Assembly: GCA_023257795.1 (NCBI GenBank)
Contig: JALRBL010000068.1
Span: 1 to 32,625 of the forward strand
Length of the DNA: 32,625 nt
Source: Gammaproteobacteria bacterium
GTDB taxonomy: Bacteria; Pseudomonadota; Gammaproteobacteria; Magnimaribacterales; D2472
Reading direction: 5' to 3'
The notes below the pieces were generated by a model. That model was not told the origin of the DNA and did no database searches. It worked only from the letters and a program-made list of their open reading frames with translations. The position numbers and the translations under genes are program-made. Each line of letters begins with the position of its first letter. Within the stretch, counting starts at the first letter, position 1. Shown here piece after piece: positions 8,872 through 16,426 of the stretch.

Positions 8872-9374
8872 ATTTGAGCTTAAAGCCACTGTTAAGATCT
8901 ATCATCCAGAATGATTCTAGCTTTCAATCTAAAATTCAAGCTCTCGGGCCGACTTACTTTAATATTGATAATGGGGTTTTGAAACTAGGCATTGAAGTAT
9001 CAGAAAATGAAGGGCGTATATGCTCGCCATTTGAAAACCCTGATTTTATTTTAGATATAAAACCAAAATCGATGATGAGAATTTCCACTCTTAACAAATC
9101 GTTATCAAGTTTTGTGAGTGGTGATATAGAGAAATTTATCAGTTTTGTATCTATTATTTCTGAATTTAAAGTTGATTGCTCTGTAGCGATTTATGATATT
9201 TTTGGGAACAAGGCTGCTTTCATTTTTGAATCGATACTATCAGCCTATCCTATGTTGACAGCAGAAAATACTAAAGACAGGCTTGCTCCAATTAAAATGA
9301 GAATTCGAGCAACGCAACTAAAGCTTGATAGAATTGAAAAAATTATAAACAGCAATGATTATGCAGTTCGTTAG
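8868..9374 (+). CDS. ubiJ: Ubiquinone biosynthesis accessory factor UbiJ
   Basis: A 168-residue SCP2-like protein lying between ubiE and ubiB, the conserved place of ubiJ. It begins at a GTG that overlaps the ubiE stop by four bases. The centre contains a hydrophobic beta-rich fold (LGPTYFNIDNGVLKLGIEV, then the AIYDIFGNKAAFIFES segment). The C-terminus is a basic amphipathic helix, LAPIKMRIRATQLKLDRIEK, resembling the tail of other UbiJ proteins. UbiJ binds lipid and, with UbiK, scaffolds the soluble Ubi complex in the cytosol. It is shorter than the ~200-residue E. coli protein. Sequence similarity is weak by eye; context carries most of the call. Confidence 0.75.
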   Translation: MNLSLKPLLRSIIQNDSSFQSKIQALGPTYFNIDNGVLKLGIEVSENEGRICSPFENPDFILDIKPKSMMRISTLNKSLSSFVSGDIEKFISFVSIISEFKVDCSVAIYDIFGNKAAFIFESILSAYPMLTAENTKDRLAPIKMRIRATQLKLDRIEKIINSNDYAVR

Positions 9375-10917
9375 TCTTGCCAAAGCTATTTTTCTTCTAT
9401 TTAGATATGGGCTAATAAATGATGCTGCAAACTTGCATCCTATTACAAAACTACTTGGATTTATAAATATATTTTATTACACAACCAGAAACCAATCTTT
9501 GGGAGAAAGATTGGTGAGTTACCTAGAAAGCATGGGGCCTCTTTTTATTAAGTTTGGTCAATTGCTCTCCACAAGGACAGATTTGCTTGATAAGAGTGTA
9601 ACCTCTGAACTTAAAAGATTGACAGATGCATGCCCCCCATTTAATTCTGCAATTGCTGTTTCATCCATAGAAAAATCTCTAGGAACAAGCATTGAAGCAG
9701 TATTTTCATCTTTTAATACAACTCCAATTGCTGCTGCCTCCTTGGCTCAAGTTCATGAAGCAGAGCTAAAAGACGGTTCTGAGGTAGTTATAAAAGTACT
9801 TCGTCCTGATATAAAAAAATTAGTAACTAAGAATATAAAACTAATGAAGTTCATTGGTTTTTTAATAAGTCTTTTAATTCAAGATAGCCAAAGGCTTCAA
9901 ATTAGCAAAGTGCTTCAAGATTATGAGAATACTGTGCTCAATGAGCTAGATTTAAAGATAGAAGCAGCAAATGCAATCAAAACAAAAGATTTTTTTAAAG
10001 GCAATGAACTTCTCAAAGTGCCGTTCATCTTTCAGGAATTTTCCTCGCGGAACATAATTGTTATGGAGAAAGTAAGCGGAATTCCATGCACTGAAATTTC
10101 TGAAATTCATGAGGCCGGATTAAATATAGAGCAACTTGCAGAAAATGGAGTAAAGATTTTCCTAGACCAAGTATTCAGAGATAATTTTTTTCATGCAGAC
10201 ATGCATCCGGGAAATATTTTTGTAAACAGAGACGCCAGTATTAATGGATATGTAGCTGTTGACTACGCAATCTGCGGAAGCCTTAGCGATCAAGACAGAT
10301 ATTTCTTAGCTAGAATGCTCAAAGCTTTAATTGAAAAAGATTTTAAATCTCTTGCTAGGTTATTTATTCAAGCTCAGTGGGTTAATGCTGGAACAGATAT
10401 TTTTCAGCTTGAACTCACGCTTACTAGCGCATGCTCTGATATCATAAATAAACCTCTTTCTAAGATTGAGTTTGGCAAACTTCTTTTAGAACTATTTGAT
10501 TCAACAAGAAAGTTTGGGCTTTCTATTCAACCCTCTTTGGTTTTATTACAAAAAACATTAATTCATATTGAAGGCATGGGTAGACAGATTCATCCCGAGC
10601 TTGATTTTTGGGGTATTGCCAAGCCATATCTAGATAACTGGCTGGCTGATCAATATAACCCTTCGCTCCTCTTGAAGCATATAGCTGAAAATAAATTAGA
10701 GATCTTAGAAAAATCAAAAAAATTACCAGCCAATATTATTAACCTCATTGAGAACTTTGATATCAATCTTCAATCAAAACAATCCCTAGAGAAAGAACTC
10801 ATAAACACCAATCTAAAACTAGAAAGGTTGGAACGCCTAGGCAAGATCATGATCGCAGGATTGTTAATTGGAGGCTCAATAATCTTTGTGTTACAAGGTC
10901 CTTTTGCATTAATATAG
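9355..10917 (+). CDS. ubiB: Atypical kinase-like ATPase UbiB
   Basis: UbiB is a membrane-anchored ADCK/ABC1 family protein needed for ubiquinone synthesis. The 520 residues include the KxGQ motif [15 protein letters not shown] (about 62-76), the alanine-rich nucleotide loop [15 protein letters not shown] (about 123-137), VVIKVLRP (kinase Lys), and the [11 protein letters not shown] catalytic stretch (about 281-291). At the metal-binding site it has VDYAICGSL, where E. coli has DCG and many relatives DFG; Asp is kept but Gly is replaced by Ala. A C-terminal hydrophobic region ([19 protein letters not shown]) is the membrane anchor. It overlaps ubiJ by 20 nt and precedes tatA by 4 nt. Confidence 0.95.
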   Translation: MIMQFVSLAKAIFLLFRYGLINDAANLHPITKLLGFINIFYYTTRNQSLGERLVSYLESMGPLFIKFGQLLSTRTDLLDKSVTSELKRLTDACPPFNSAIAVSSIEKSLGTSIEAVFSSFNTTPIAAASLAQVHEAELKDGSEVVIKVLRPDIKKLVTKNIKLMKFIGFLISLLIQDSQRLQISKVLQDYENTVLNELDLKIEAANAIKTKDFFKGNELLKVPFIFQEFSSRNIIVMEKVSGIPCTEISEIHEAGLNIEQLAENGVKIFLDQVFRDNFFHADMHPGNIFVNRDASINGYVAVDYAICGSLSDQDRYFLARMLKALIEKDFKSLARLFIQAQWVNAGTDIFQLELTLTSACSDIINKPLSKIEFGKLLLELFDSTRKFGLSIQPSLVLLQKTLIHIEGMGRQIHPELDFWGIAKPYLDNWLADQYNPSLLLKHIAENKLEILEKSKKLPANIINLIENFDINLQSKQSLEKELINTNLKLERLERLGKIMIAGLLIGGSIIFVLQGPFALI

Positions 10918-10921
10918 CTAT

Positions 10922-11089
10922 ATGTTGAGCGGAATTAGTATTTGGCAACTCCTAATCATACTTTTAATTGTACTTGTATTATTTGGTGGCAAAAAACTTA
11001 GATCCATGGGATCCGACTTAGGACATGGTCTAAAGGATTTTAAAAAAGCTATCAAAGATAATGATAAGCCAACAGATAAATCTGAGTAG
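10922..11089 (+). CDS. tatA: Twin-arginine translocase subunit TatA
   Basis: A 55-residue protein below the cut-off of the ORF track. It has the TatA plan: short periplasmic start MLSGISIWQ, one membrane helix ([11 protein letters not shown]), the hinge FGGKKL, the amphipathic helix [18 protein letters not shown], and a short charged tail. TatA forms the size-variable pore of the Tat pathway that exports folded proteins with RR signals, such as the PhoD-like enzyme here. It lies 4 nt after ubiB and 5 nt before tatB. It is short for TatA, which usually has a longer acidic tail. Confidence 0.95.
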   Translation: MLSGISIWQLLIILLIVLVLFGGKKLRSMGSDLGHGLKDFKKAIKDNDKPTDKSE

Positions 11090-11094
11090 CTGAA

Positions 11095-11325
11095 TTGTTT
11101 CAAGTCGGATTCTTAGAAATTCTACTTATCTTTGTAATATCACTATTTGTATTTGGACCTGACAAGCTTCCCTCAGCAATAAAATCTATCACTAAATTTT
11201 GGTATCTCACAAAATCTAAAATCGAAAAAGCAAAAACCGACTTTGAAAGAGACATAGGCGCCGAAGATATTGAACAAGACGTATTTAATGAGTTGAAACT
11301 CAAAGAACTTGAAAAAAATGAATGA
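11095..11325 (+). CDS. tatB: Twin-arginine translocase subunit TatB, short form
   Basis: A 76-residue TatB starting at TTG. The N-terminus MFQVGFLEILLIFVISLFVFGPDKLP has the single membrane helix and the GP hinge with LP that separate TatB from TatA. An amphipathic helix (SAIKSITKFWYLTKSKIEKAK) and a charged coiled tail follow. E. coli TatB is 171 residues, so the unstructured C-terminal half is missing, in keeping with a compact genome. TatB with TatC forms the receptor for RR signal peptides. It overlaps the start of tatC by 8 nt. Confidence 0.93.
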   Translation: MFQVGFLEILLIFVISLFVFGPDKLPSAIKSITKFWYLTKSKIEKAKTDFERDIGAEDIEQDVFNELKLKELEKNE

Positions 11326-12037
11326 TGCCGGTGAAATGCCTTTATCAGAACACTTGCTTGAGCTAAGAAAAAGACTGATAAGATTTGTTATGTTTCTTGG
11401 CATTGTTTTTGTAGCTTCTTTGCCATTTAATGAATATATATATGCATATTTAAGCAATCCGCTATTAAGTTCGCTGCCTCAAGATGGTAGGCTAATAGCT
11501 ACACAGGTAACTAGCCCGGTGCTAGTTCCTATAAAGACAGCCTTTTATGCCGCCTTGTTGGCATGCATGCCTATCCTTTTTATTGAAATCTGGGGCTTTT
11601 TAAAGCCTGGCCTTTATTTGCATGAAAAAAAATTAGCTCTGCCAATAATTATTTCAACAACCATCTTATTTTTTATGGGAGTTGCGTTTGGTTTTTATGT
11701 TGCTACTCCTGTGATCTTTAACTTTATCCATACATTTAGTCCGAATAATATTTTAATCATGACAGACATAGGAAACTACCTATCATTTATGTTGAAATTA
11801 TTGTTTGCTTTTGGCATTGCGTTTGAAATGCCCATAATTGTAAATCTTTTAATAAGAACCGGAACTGTAAGTAAAGCTCGCCTTAGAGAGCTTAGACCCT
11901 ATTTAGTAGTATTATTTTTTATACTTGGGATGTTGCTAACTCCGCCCGATATGTTTTCTCAACTCTTCTTGGCTATACCAATGTGGATGCTTTTTGAGCT
12001 TGGCCTATTAGTTAGTAAGGAAAAAACTAGATTTTAA
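11318..12037 (+). CDS. tatC: Twin-arginine translocase subunit TatC
   Basis: A polytopic membrane protein, the signal-peptide receptor of the Tat system. The track uses a TTG at 11309. The ATG at 11318 (MNDAGEMPLSEHLLELRKRL) is preferred because it couples to the tatB stop (AATGAATGA); it gives 239 residues. Family landmarks are HLLELRKRL at the N-terminus, LKPGLYLHEKKLALP (conserved Glu in the first cytoplasmic loop), SYLSFMLKLLFAFGIAFEMP, and MLLTPPDMFSQLFLAIPMW. Six membrane helices are visible. No tatD follows; the next gene is convergent with an 11 bp overlap. Confidence 0.96.
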   Translation: MNDAGEMPLSEHLLELRKRLIRFVMFLGIVFVASLPFNEYIYAYLSNPLLSSLPQDGRLIATQVTSPVLVPIKTAFYAALLACMPILFIEIWGFLKPGLYLHEKKLALPIIISTTILFFMGVAFGFYVATPVIFNFIHTFSPNNILIMTDIGNYLSFMLKLLFAFGIAFEMPIIVNLLIRTGTVSKARLRELRPYLVVLFFILGMLLTPPDMFSQLFLAIPMWMLFELGLLVSKEKTRF

Positions 12038-12611
12038 GCCTTGTCATCCAATCATCTTGGGATGGCGCCGTTAAATTTAAAGCCATTTCTACAGCCTCTT
12101 CTGGAGATGAAGTAATAATTATTTGATTTCTATTAATATTGGATAAAAACTTGTACTTAACTGCATTATCCATCCATGCTAAGAAATGATCATAGTAATT
12201 AAGCGTATTAAGAATAATTAACGGCTTAGCAATCATGCCAACTTGATTATTCACTTGAACATCTAAAAGCTCATCTAAAGACCCCATGCCTCCAGCTAAA
12301 ACAATAAAAGCATCACTGATTTCTAAAAATTTCTCTTTTCTTTCAAAAAAAGTCTTAGTAATTATTTCTGTTGTAATCCTAGGATTGGTTTGTTCAAATT
12401 GATCTAGCTTAGAAAGAGCAATTCCTGTAACTTTTCCATTGTTGTCAATTGCAGCATCTGAAACTATTCCCATTAAGCCTCTGTTCCCCCCTCCAAAAAC
12501 TAGTTCTGCTTGATTTTGGGCGATGAGCTTTCCTACTTCACGAGCATGGTCTGAAAAGATCTGCTCTGAGCCAGAATGAGCCCCACAAAAGACTGCTATT
12601 TTTCTATTCAT
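12027..12611 (-). CDS. LOG/TIGR00730-type Rossmann-fold nucleoside phosphohydrolase-like protein
   Basis: A 194-residue protein of the lysine-decarboxylase-like/LOG family, which hydrolyses the N-glycosidic bond of nucleoside 5'-monophosphates. It shows FCGAHSGS at the N-terminus, FGGGNRGLMGIVSDAA (about residues 39-54), the FFERKEKFLEISDAFIVL segment, and AGGMGSLDELLDV in place of the usual PGGxGTxxE. The catalytic Glu appears kept, but Pro is Ala and Thr is Ser. KPLIILN follows as expected. It ends the tkt-pgk-fba-dtd-acyl-CoA dehydrogenase run and overlaps the dehydrogenase by 8 nt. The substrate is not evident. Confidence 0.85.
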   Translation of the reverse strand: MNRKIAVFCGAHSGSEQIFSDHAREVGKLIAQNQAELVFGGGNRGLMGIVSDAAIDNNGKVTGIALSKLDQFEQTNPRITTEIITKTFFERKEKFLEISDAFIVLAGGMGSLDELLDVQVNNQVGMIAKPLIILNTLNYYDHFLAWMDNAVKYKFLSNINRNQIIITSSPEEAVEMALNLTAPSQDDWMTRLKI

Positions 12612-13752
12612 TTGGTAATCCTAGTATATTTTTAGATATTATATTAAGTTGAATCTCGGAACTTCCACCGGCGATAGTATAAGCTTTTGAATAAAAAAAT
12701 GATTTAATAATGTCGTATTCATCTTCGGTCGCACTTTCTAAGTCTTTGATGCCGTCAGCTCCAAGGGCAAATAAATTCAGCTCCCATCTTTTTTGAACCT
12801 CTTCGGTTGATAGGTATTTTAGAACCATGGACGGATGGAAATTTCCCTGACGTGCTGCTTGACCTGCTCTAGCAATGGTGAGATCAATTGCTCGTTGCCG
12901 CAAAGTATGACGAATTATTTTGTAATAAAAAGTAGTGTAGGCTTCTAGGCCTAGCAAGGTAAAAAGCTTTGCTGGGTCAACATCTACTGCACCCTCTGCG
13001 CCTAAATCAGACATCATCATCCTCTCTAAAGCCAATAATTTCTTTGCAATCTCCCAGCCTTGATTTTCTTTTCCAATAAGACTTTCCTTAGTAACTCTCA
13101 CATCGGTAAAAAAAACCTGACAAAATGGTGATTGACCACTTAGAAGTTTGATTGGTTTAATTTCAATGCCAGGTAAAGTCATATCAATTAAGATAAATGA
13201 AATTCCGCCTTGTTTTGATTCTTTGGAGGTTCTTACCAAGCAGTACATATAATCTGCCTTATTTGCTTCAGAGGTCCAAATCTTTGAGCCATTTATAACA
13301 TATGAATCCTCTTCTTCTAAAGCGGAGGTACTTAAGCTTGCAAGATCAGAGCCTGACCCTGGCTCAGAAAATCCCTGGCACCACCAAATCTCACCACGTG
13401 AGATCTTAGGAAGGAAAAATTCCTTTTGCTTTTGATTAGCATATTCTAATAACACCGGACCTAGCATTGTGATACCAAAGTTTATTTGTGCGGGTCGTGC
13501 ATTAATAACTGCAAGCTCCTCTTTCAGAATTTGAGCTTTCTCTTGATTTAAACCCGCTCCACCAAACTCAATAGGCCACTCAGGCGTACAATAACCTCTT
13601 TTAGTCATTGCAAAGAACCAATCTTTAGCTTCTCGATTTGGGAATTGTATATTTGAAGAGGACCACACTTGCTCATCATTTGGCATCGAAGTTCTCATGC
13701 GCATTGGACAGTTGTCTTCAAGCCAATGCTTAATCTCTTCCCTAAATTCCAT
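12604..13752 (-). CDS. Acyl-CoA dehydrogenase
   Basis: A 382-residue FAD-dependent acyl-CoA dehydrogenase. The N-terminal helical domain begins at EFREEIKHWLEDNCP. The FAD-binding middle has WWCQGFSEPGSGSDLASL (about 121-138) and INGSKIWTSEA. The C-terminal domain ends in YTIAGGSSEIQLNIISKNILGLP. In this IAGGxSEIQ subgroup the canonical YEGT glutamate position is Gly, so the base must lie elsewhere, as in several FadE-type and steroid-chain enzymes. Substrate chain length cannot be read. It lies one base after dtd, so it is co-transcribed with glycolytic genes, an unusual placement for a beta-oxidation enzyme. Confidence 0.9.
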   Translation of the reverse strand: MEFREEIKHWLEDNCPMRMRTSMPNDEQVWSSSNIQFPNREAKDWFFAMTKRGYCTPEWPIEFGGAGLNQEKAQILKEELAVINARPAQINFGITMLGPVLLEYANQKQKEFFLPKISRGEIWWCQGFSEPGSGSDLASLSTSALEEEDSYVINGSKIWTSEANKADYMYCLVRTSKESKQGGISFILIDMTLPGIEIKPIKLLSGQSPFCQVFFTDVRVTKESLIGKENQGWEIAKKLLALERMMMSDLGAEGAVDVDPAKLFTLLGLEAYTTFYYKIIRHTLRQRAIDLTIARAGQAARQGNFHPSMVLKYLSTEEVQKRWELNLFALGADGIKDLESATEDEYDIIKSFFYSKAYTIAGGSSEIQLNIISKNILGLPNE

Positions 13753-13753
13753 A

Positions 13754-14191
13754 TCAGAAATTATAAATTAGTGTATAAGGACCATCATTAATAGATGATA
13801 CTTGCATACTTGCACCAAACTCTCCAAAAAAAACCCTTATGCTCAGATGCTTTGATGTTTCAATCATTAAATCAAATAGATTTTTTGCCTGAGAAGGTTC
13901 TAAGGCTAAATGATAGCTTGGTTTAAGACCTTTATTTGTTGAAGCGCTAAGCGTAAATTGACTCACAATCAATAGTGCAGCATCTAATTGTGCCAAACTT
14001 GTATCTAAATTGCTGCTATCTCCTTCAAAAATCTTGTATCTTGAAACTTTATCAAAAAATTTATTTATACTATTTTGATTATCGCCTGACTCAAAACATA
14101 CATAGGCCAGCAGGCCCTTTTTAATAGATGAGTATTGAAGGCCATCTATTGAAACAGAAGCCTCCAACACCCTTTGAAGGATAACTTTCAA
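13754..14191 (-). CDS. dtd: D-aminoacyl-tRNA deacylase
   Basis: Dtd hydrolyses D-amino acids, and mischarged Gly, from tRNA. The 145-residue protein begins MKVILQRVLEASVSIDG. It carries the first signature SQFTLSASTNKGLKPSY (about residues 78-94) and ends with the second active-site stretch NDGPYTLIYNF, where the family usually has GPVT. The residue after GP is Tyr here, a mild variation. Length is standard. It starts 6 nt after fba and stops one base before the acyl-CoA dehydrogenase start, so it belongs to the tkt-pgk-fba transcript. Confidence 0.94.
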   Translation of the reverse strand: MKVILQRVLEASVSIDGLQYSSIKKGLLAYVCFESGDNQNSINKFFDKVSRYKIFEGDSSNLDTSLAQLDAALLIVSQFTLSASTNKGLKPSYHLALEPSQAKNLFDLMIETSKHLSIRVFFGEFGASMQVSSINDGPYTLIYNF

Positions 14192-14197
14192 GTTTAT

Positions 14198-15262
14198 TTA
14201 GTTTACTGTTGGATCAAGACTGCCATCAAGATATCTGAGATGCATTTCCTCCAATGAGATAACAGATATTTTGTCTGCTTGACCAGCAGTGCCAAAAGCC
14301 TCATATCTATCTATACAGATATCTCTCATTGCATCAATTGTCTTTGCAAGATATTTTCTAGGATCAAACTCCGATCTATTCTCTTGCAAAAATTTTCTAA
14401 TCGCGCCTGTTGATGCTAGCCTCAAATCCGTATCAATATTTACTTTTCTTACTCCATGCTTAATTCCTTCTTGAACCTCTTCGACAGGAACTCCGTATGT
14501 TTCTGGTATCTGGCCACCAAAATGATTGATTACCTCTAGCCAATCTTGGGGCACTGCAGAAGATCCATGCATAACAAGATGAGTGTCAGGAATTCTTGCA
14601 TGAATTTCTTTTATGCGCTTTATTGCTAGAATATCACCGGTTGGGGGCCTAGTAAATTTATAAGCTCCATGGCTGGTGCCAATTGCAATAGCTAGAGCAT
14701 CAACATGAGTATCTTTAACAAATTGAGCTGCTTCTTCAGGATCTGTTAGCAATTGATCATGCGACAAAATACCTTCAGCACCTGACCCATCCTCATCTCC
14801 TGCCTCTCCTGTTTCTAGAGATCCTAGGCATCCTAGTTCACCTTCGACAGAAACACCGCAAGCATGCGCCATCTCAACCACTCTTTTAGTAACTGATGAG
14901 TTATATTCGTAATCTGCTGGTGTTTTCATGTCTTCTAACAATGATCCATCCATCATCACCGAAGAGAAGCCAAGCTGGATTGAGCGCTGGCAAACGCTTG
15001 GAGAGGCCCCATGGTCTTGATGCATGACTACAGGTATATGAGGAAACTCCTCCAATGCAGCCAAAATAAGATGTCGCAAAAAAGTTGGCCCCGCATACTT
15101 CCTTGCGCCTGCCGAAGCTTGCACAATGACTGGGCTGGATGTTTTATCTGCGGCCTCCATGATAGCTCTCATCTGCTCAAGATTATTTACATTAAATGCT
15201 GGTACGCCATAATTATTTTCTGCTGCATGATCTAATAGTTGCCTTAAACTTATTAAAGCCAT
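14198..15262 (-). CDS. fba: Class II fructose-1,6-bisphosphate aldolase
   Basis: A zinc-dependent aldolase that interconverts fructose 1,6-bisphosphate with DHAP and G3P. The 354-residue protein starts [27 protein letters not shown]. It shows the zinc ligands in VMHQDHGAS (about residues 80-88), the [13 protein letters not shown] stretch, a C-terminal [16 protein letters not shown], and [10 protein letters not shown]. It matches the ~350-residue CbbA-like subgroup. A strong ribosome site (CAGGAGAATTATT before ATG) precedes it, fitting high expression. It lies 18 nt after pgk. Confidence 0.96.
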   Translation of the reverse strand: MALISLRQLLDHAAENNYGVPAFNVNNLEQMRAIMEAADKTSSPVIVQASAGARKYAGPTFLRHLILAALEEFPHIPVVMHQDHGASPSVCQRSIQLGFSSVMMDGSLLEDMKTPADYEYNSSVTKRVVEMAHACGVSVEGELGCLGSLETGEAGDEDGSGAEGILSHDQLLTDPEEAAQFVKDTHVDALAIAIGTSHGAYKFTRPPTGDILAIKRIKEIHARIPDTHLVMHGSSAVPQDWLEVINHFGGQIPETYGVPVEEVQEGIKHGVRKVNIDTDLRLASTGAIRKFLQENRSEFDPRKYLAKTIDAMRDICIDRYEAFGTAGQADKISVISLEEMHLRYLDGSLDPTVN

Positions 15263-15280
15263 AATAATTCTCCTGTTTAC

Positions 15281-16426
15281 TTAAAAATCATATCCTAAGG
15301 CTTCTAGTGCGGGAAGCTTTTTGCCTTCAAGAAATTCTAAGAAAGCTCCTCCTGCAGTAGAAATATACCCAATCTTAATTGGATCAATAAATTCATTGAT
15401 TGCTGCTATGGTCTCTCCTCCGCCAGCTATTGAGAAAGCATTAGAAGATGAAATAATAGAGGCTAGGTATTTAGTGCCATTTTTAAATCCCTCTTTTTCA
15501 AAAACTCCCGCGGGACCATTCCAAATTATTGTCTTTGCTGTCTCAAGGACTTTTTTATAAGAACTATCGACGTTGATATCTAAAATTAAATCATCGTCCT
15601 CTATTGCATCAATGGATTTCATTGTTGAATGATGATCATCAAAGCTTTTTGCAGTAAACACTTCTGTTGGTAATATGCAGTTCCCTTTTTCGAGAATAGA
15701 TTTAGCCATCACAAGCATATCTGTTTCCACAAGCGAGCGCCCAACATTAAATCCTTTGGCTAGTAAGAAAGTATTGGCGATGCCTCCACCTACAATAATG
15801 TGATCTGATATTTCGGATAGTTTTTTTAACACTGACAATTTTGTTGAAACCTTTGACCCACCTACAATAGAAACAAGAGGAGCATCAAATGATTTAAACG
15901 CCCTAGTTAATGAGAGCACTTCTTTTTCAACTAAAAGACCAGCACAAGATACCTTTGATTCAATGATAGCTCCATAAGTAGAGGATTGAGCTCTGTGAGC
16001 AGTTGCGAAGGCATCAAATACATATATATCGCAAATGCTCGCTATTTTCTTAGAGAGAGTTAATTCATTATTCATTTCGCCTTCAAAACACCTTATATTT
16101 TCAAGCATTGCTATTTGATAGCCATCTTTGAAGCATTCTTCAAAACTAATTTCTCTACAAAGAGGTATTTCTAGGTTTAATAAATTTGAGAGGTATTTGG
16201 CTACTGGTTCTAGAGAGCTCTCTTTATCAAAAGTTCCCTCGGTTGGCCGTCCAAGATGTGAGATTATTAAAAGTTTACAATTTGCTGAGAGAAGTTGCTC
16301 AATTGTAGGAATACAGGCCTCAATTCTGGTTGCATCTGCAACTACGCCATCTTTAATTGGTACATTTAGATCTAATCTAAGTGCAATATTTTTTTCAAGA
16401 TAGTCTTGATCTTTAAGAAGCCTCAT
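15281..16426 (-). CDS. pgk: Phosphoglycerate kinase
   Basis: Interconverts 1,3-bisphosphoglycerate plus ADP with 3-phosphoglycerate plus ATP. The 381 residues include the substrate-binding start RLDLNVPIKDG (about residues 17-27), ATRIEACIPTI, SHLGRP, FDAFATAHR, VGGSKVSTKL, WNGPAGVFE and the nucleotide-loop SIAGGGETIAAI near the C-terminus. It is slightly short of the usual 385-400. Its start codon overlaps the tkt stop as ATGA. No gap or epd gene stands between tkt and pgk, where many gammaproteobacteria have one. Confidence 0.97.
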   Translation of the reverse strand: MRLLKDQDYLEKNIALRLDLNVPIKDGVVADATRIEACIPTIEQLLSANCKLLIISHLGRPTEGTFDKESSLEPVAKYLSNLLNLEIPLCREISFEECFKDGYQIAMLENIRCFEGEMNNELTLSKKIASICDIYVFDAFATAHRAQSSTYGAIIESKVSCAGLLVEKEVLSLTRAFKSFDAPLVSIVGGSKVSTKLSVLKKLSEISDHIIVGGGIANTFLLAKGFNVGRSLVETDMLVMAKSILEKGNCILPTEVFTAKSFDDHHSTMKSIDAIEDDDLILDINVDSSYKKVLETAKTIIWNGPAGVFEKEGFKNGTKYLASIISSSNAFSIAGGGETIAAINEFIDPIKIGYISTAGGAFLEFLEGKKLPALEALGYDF

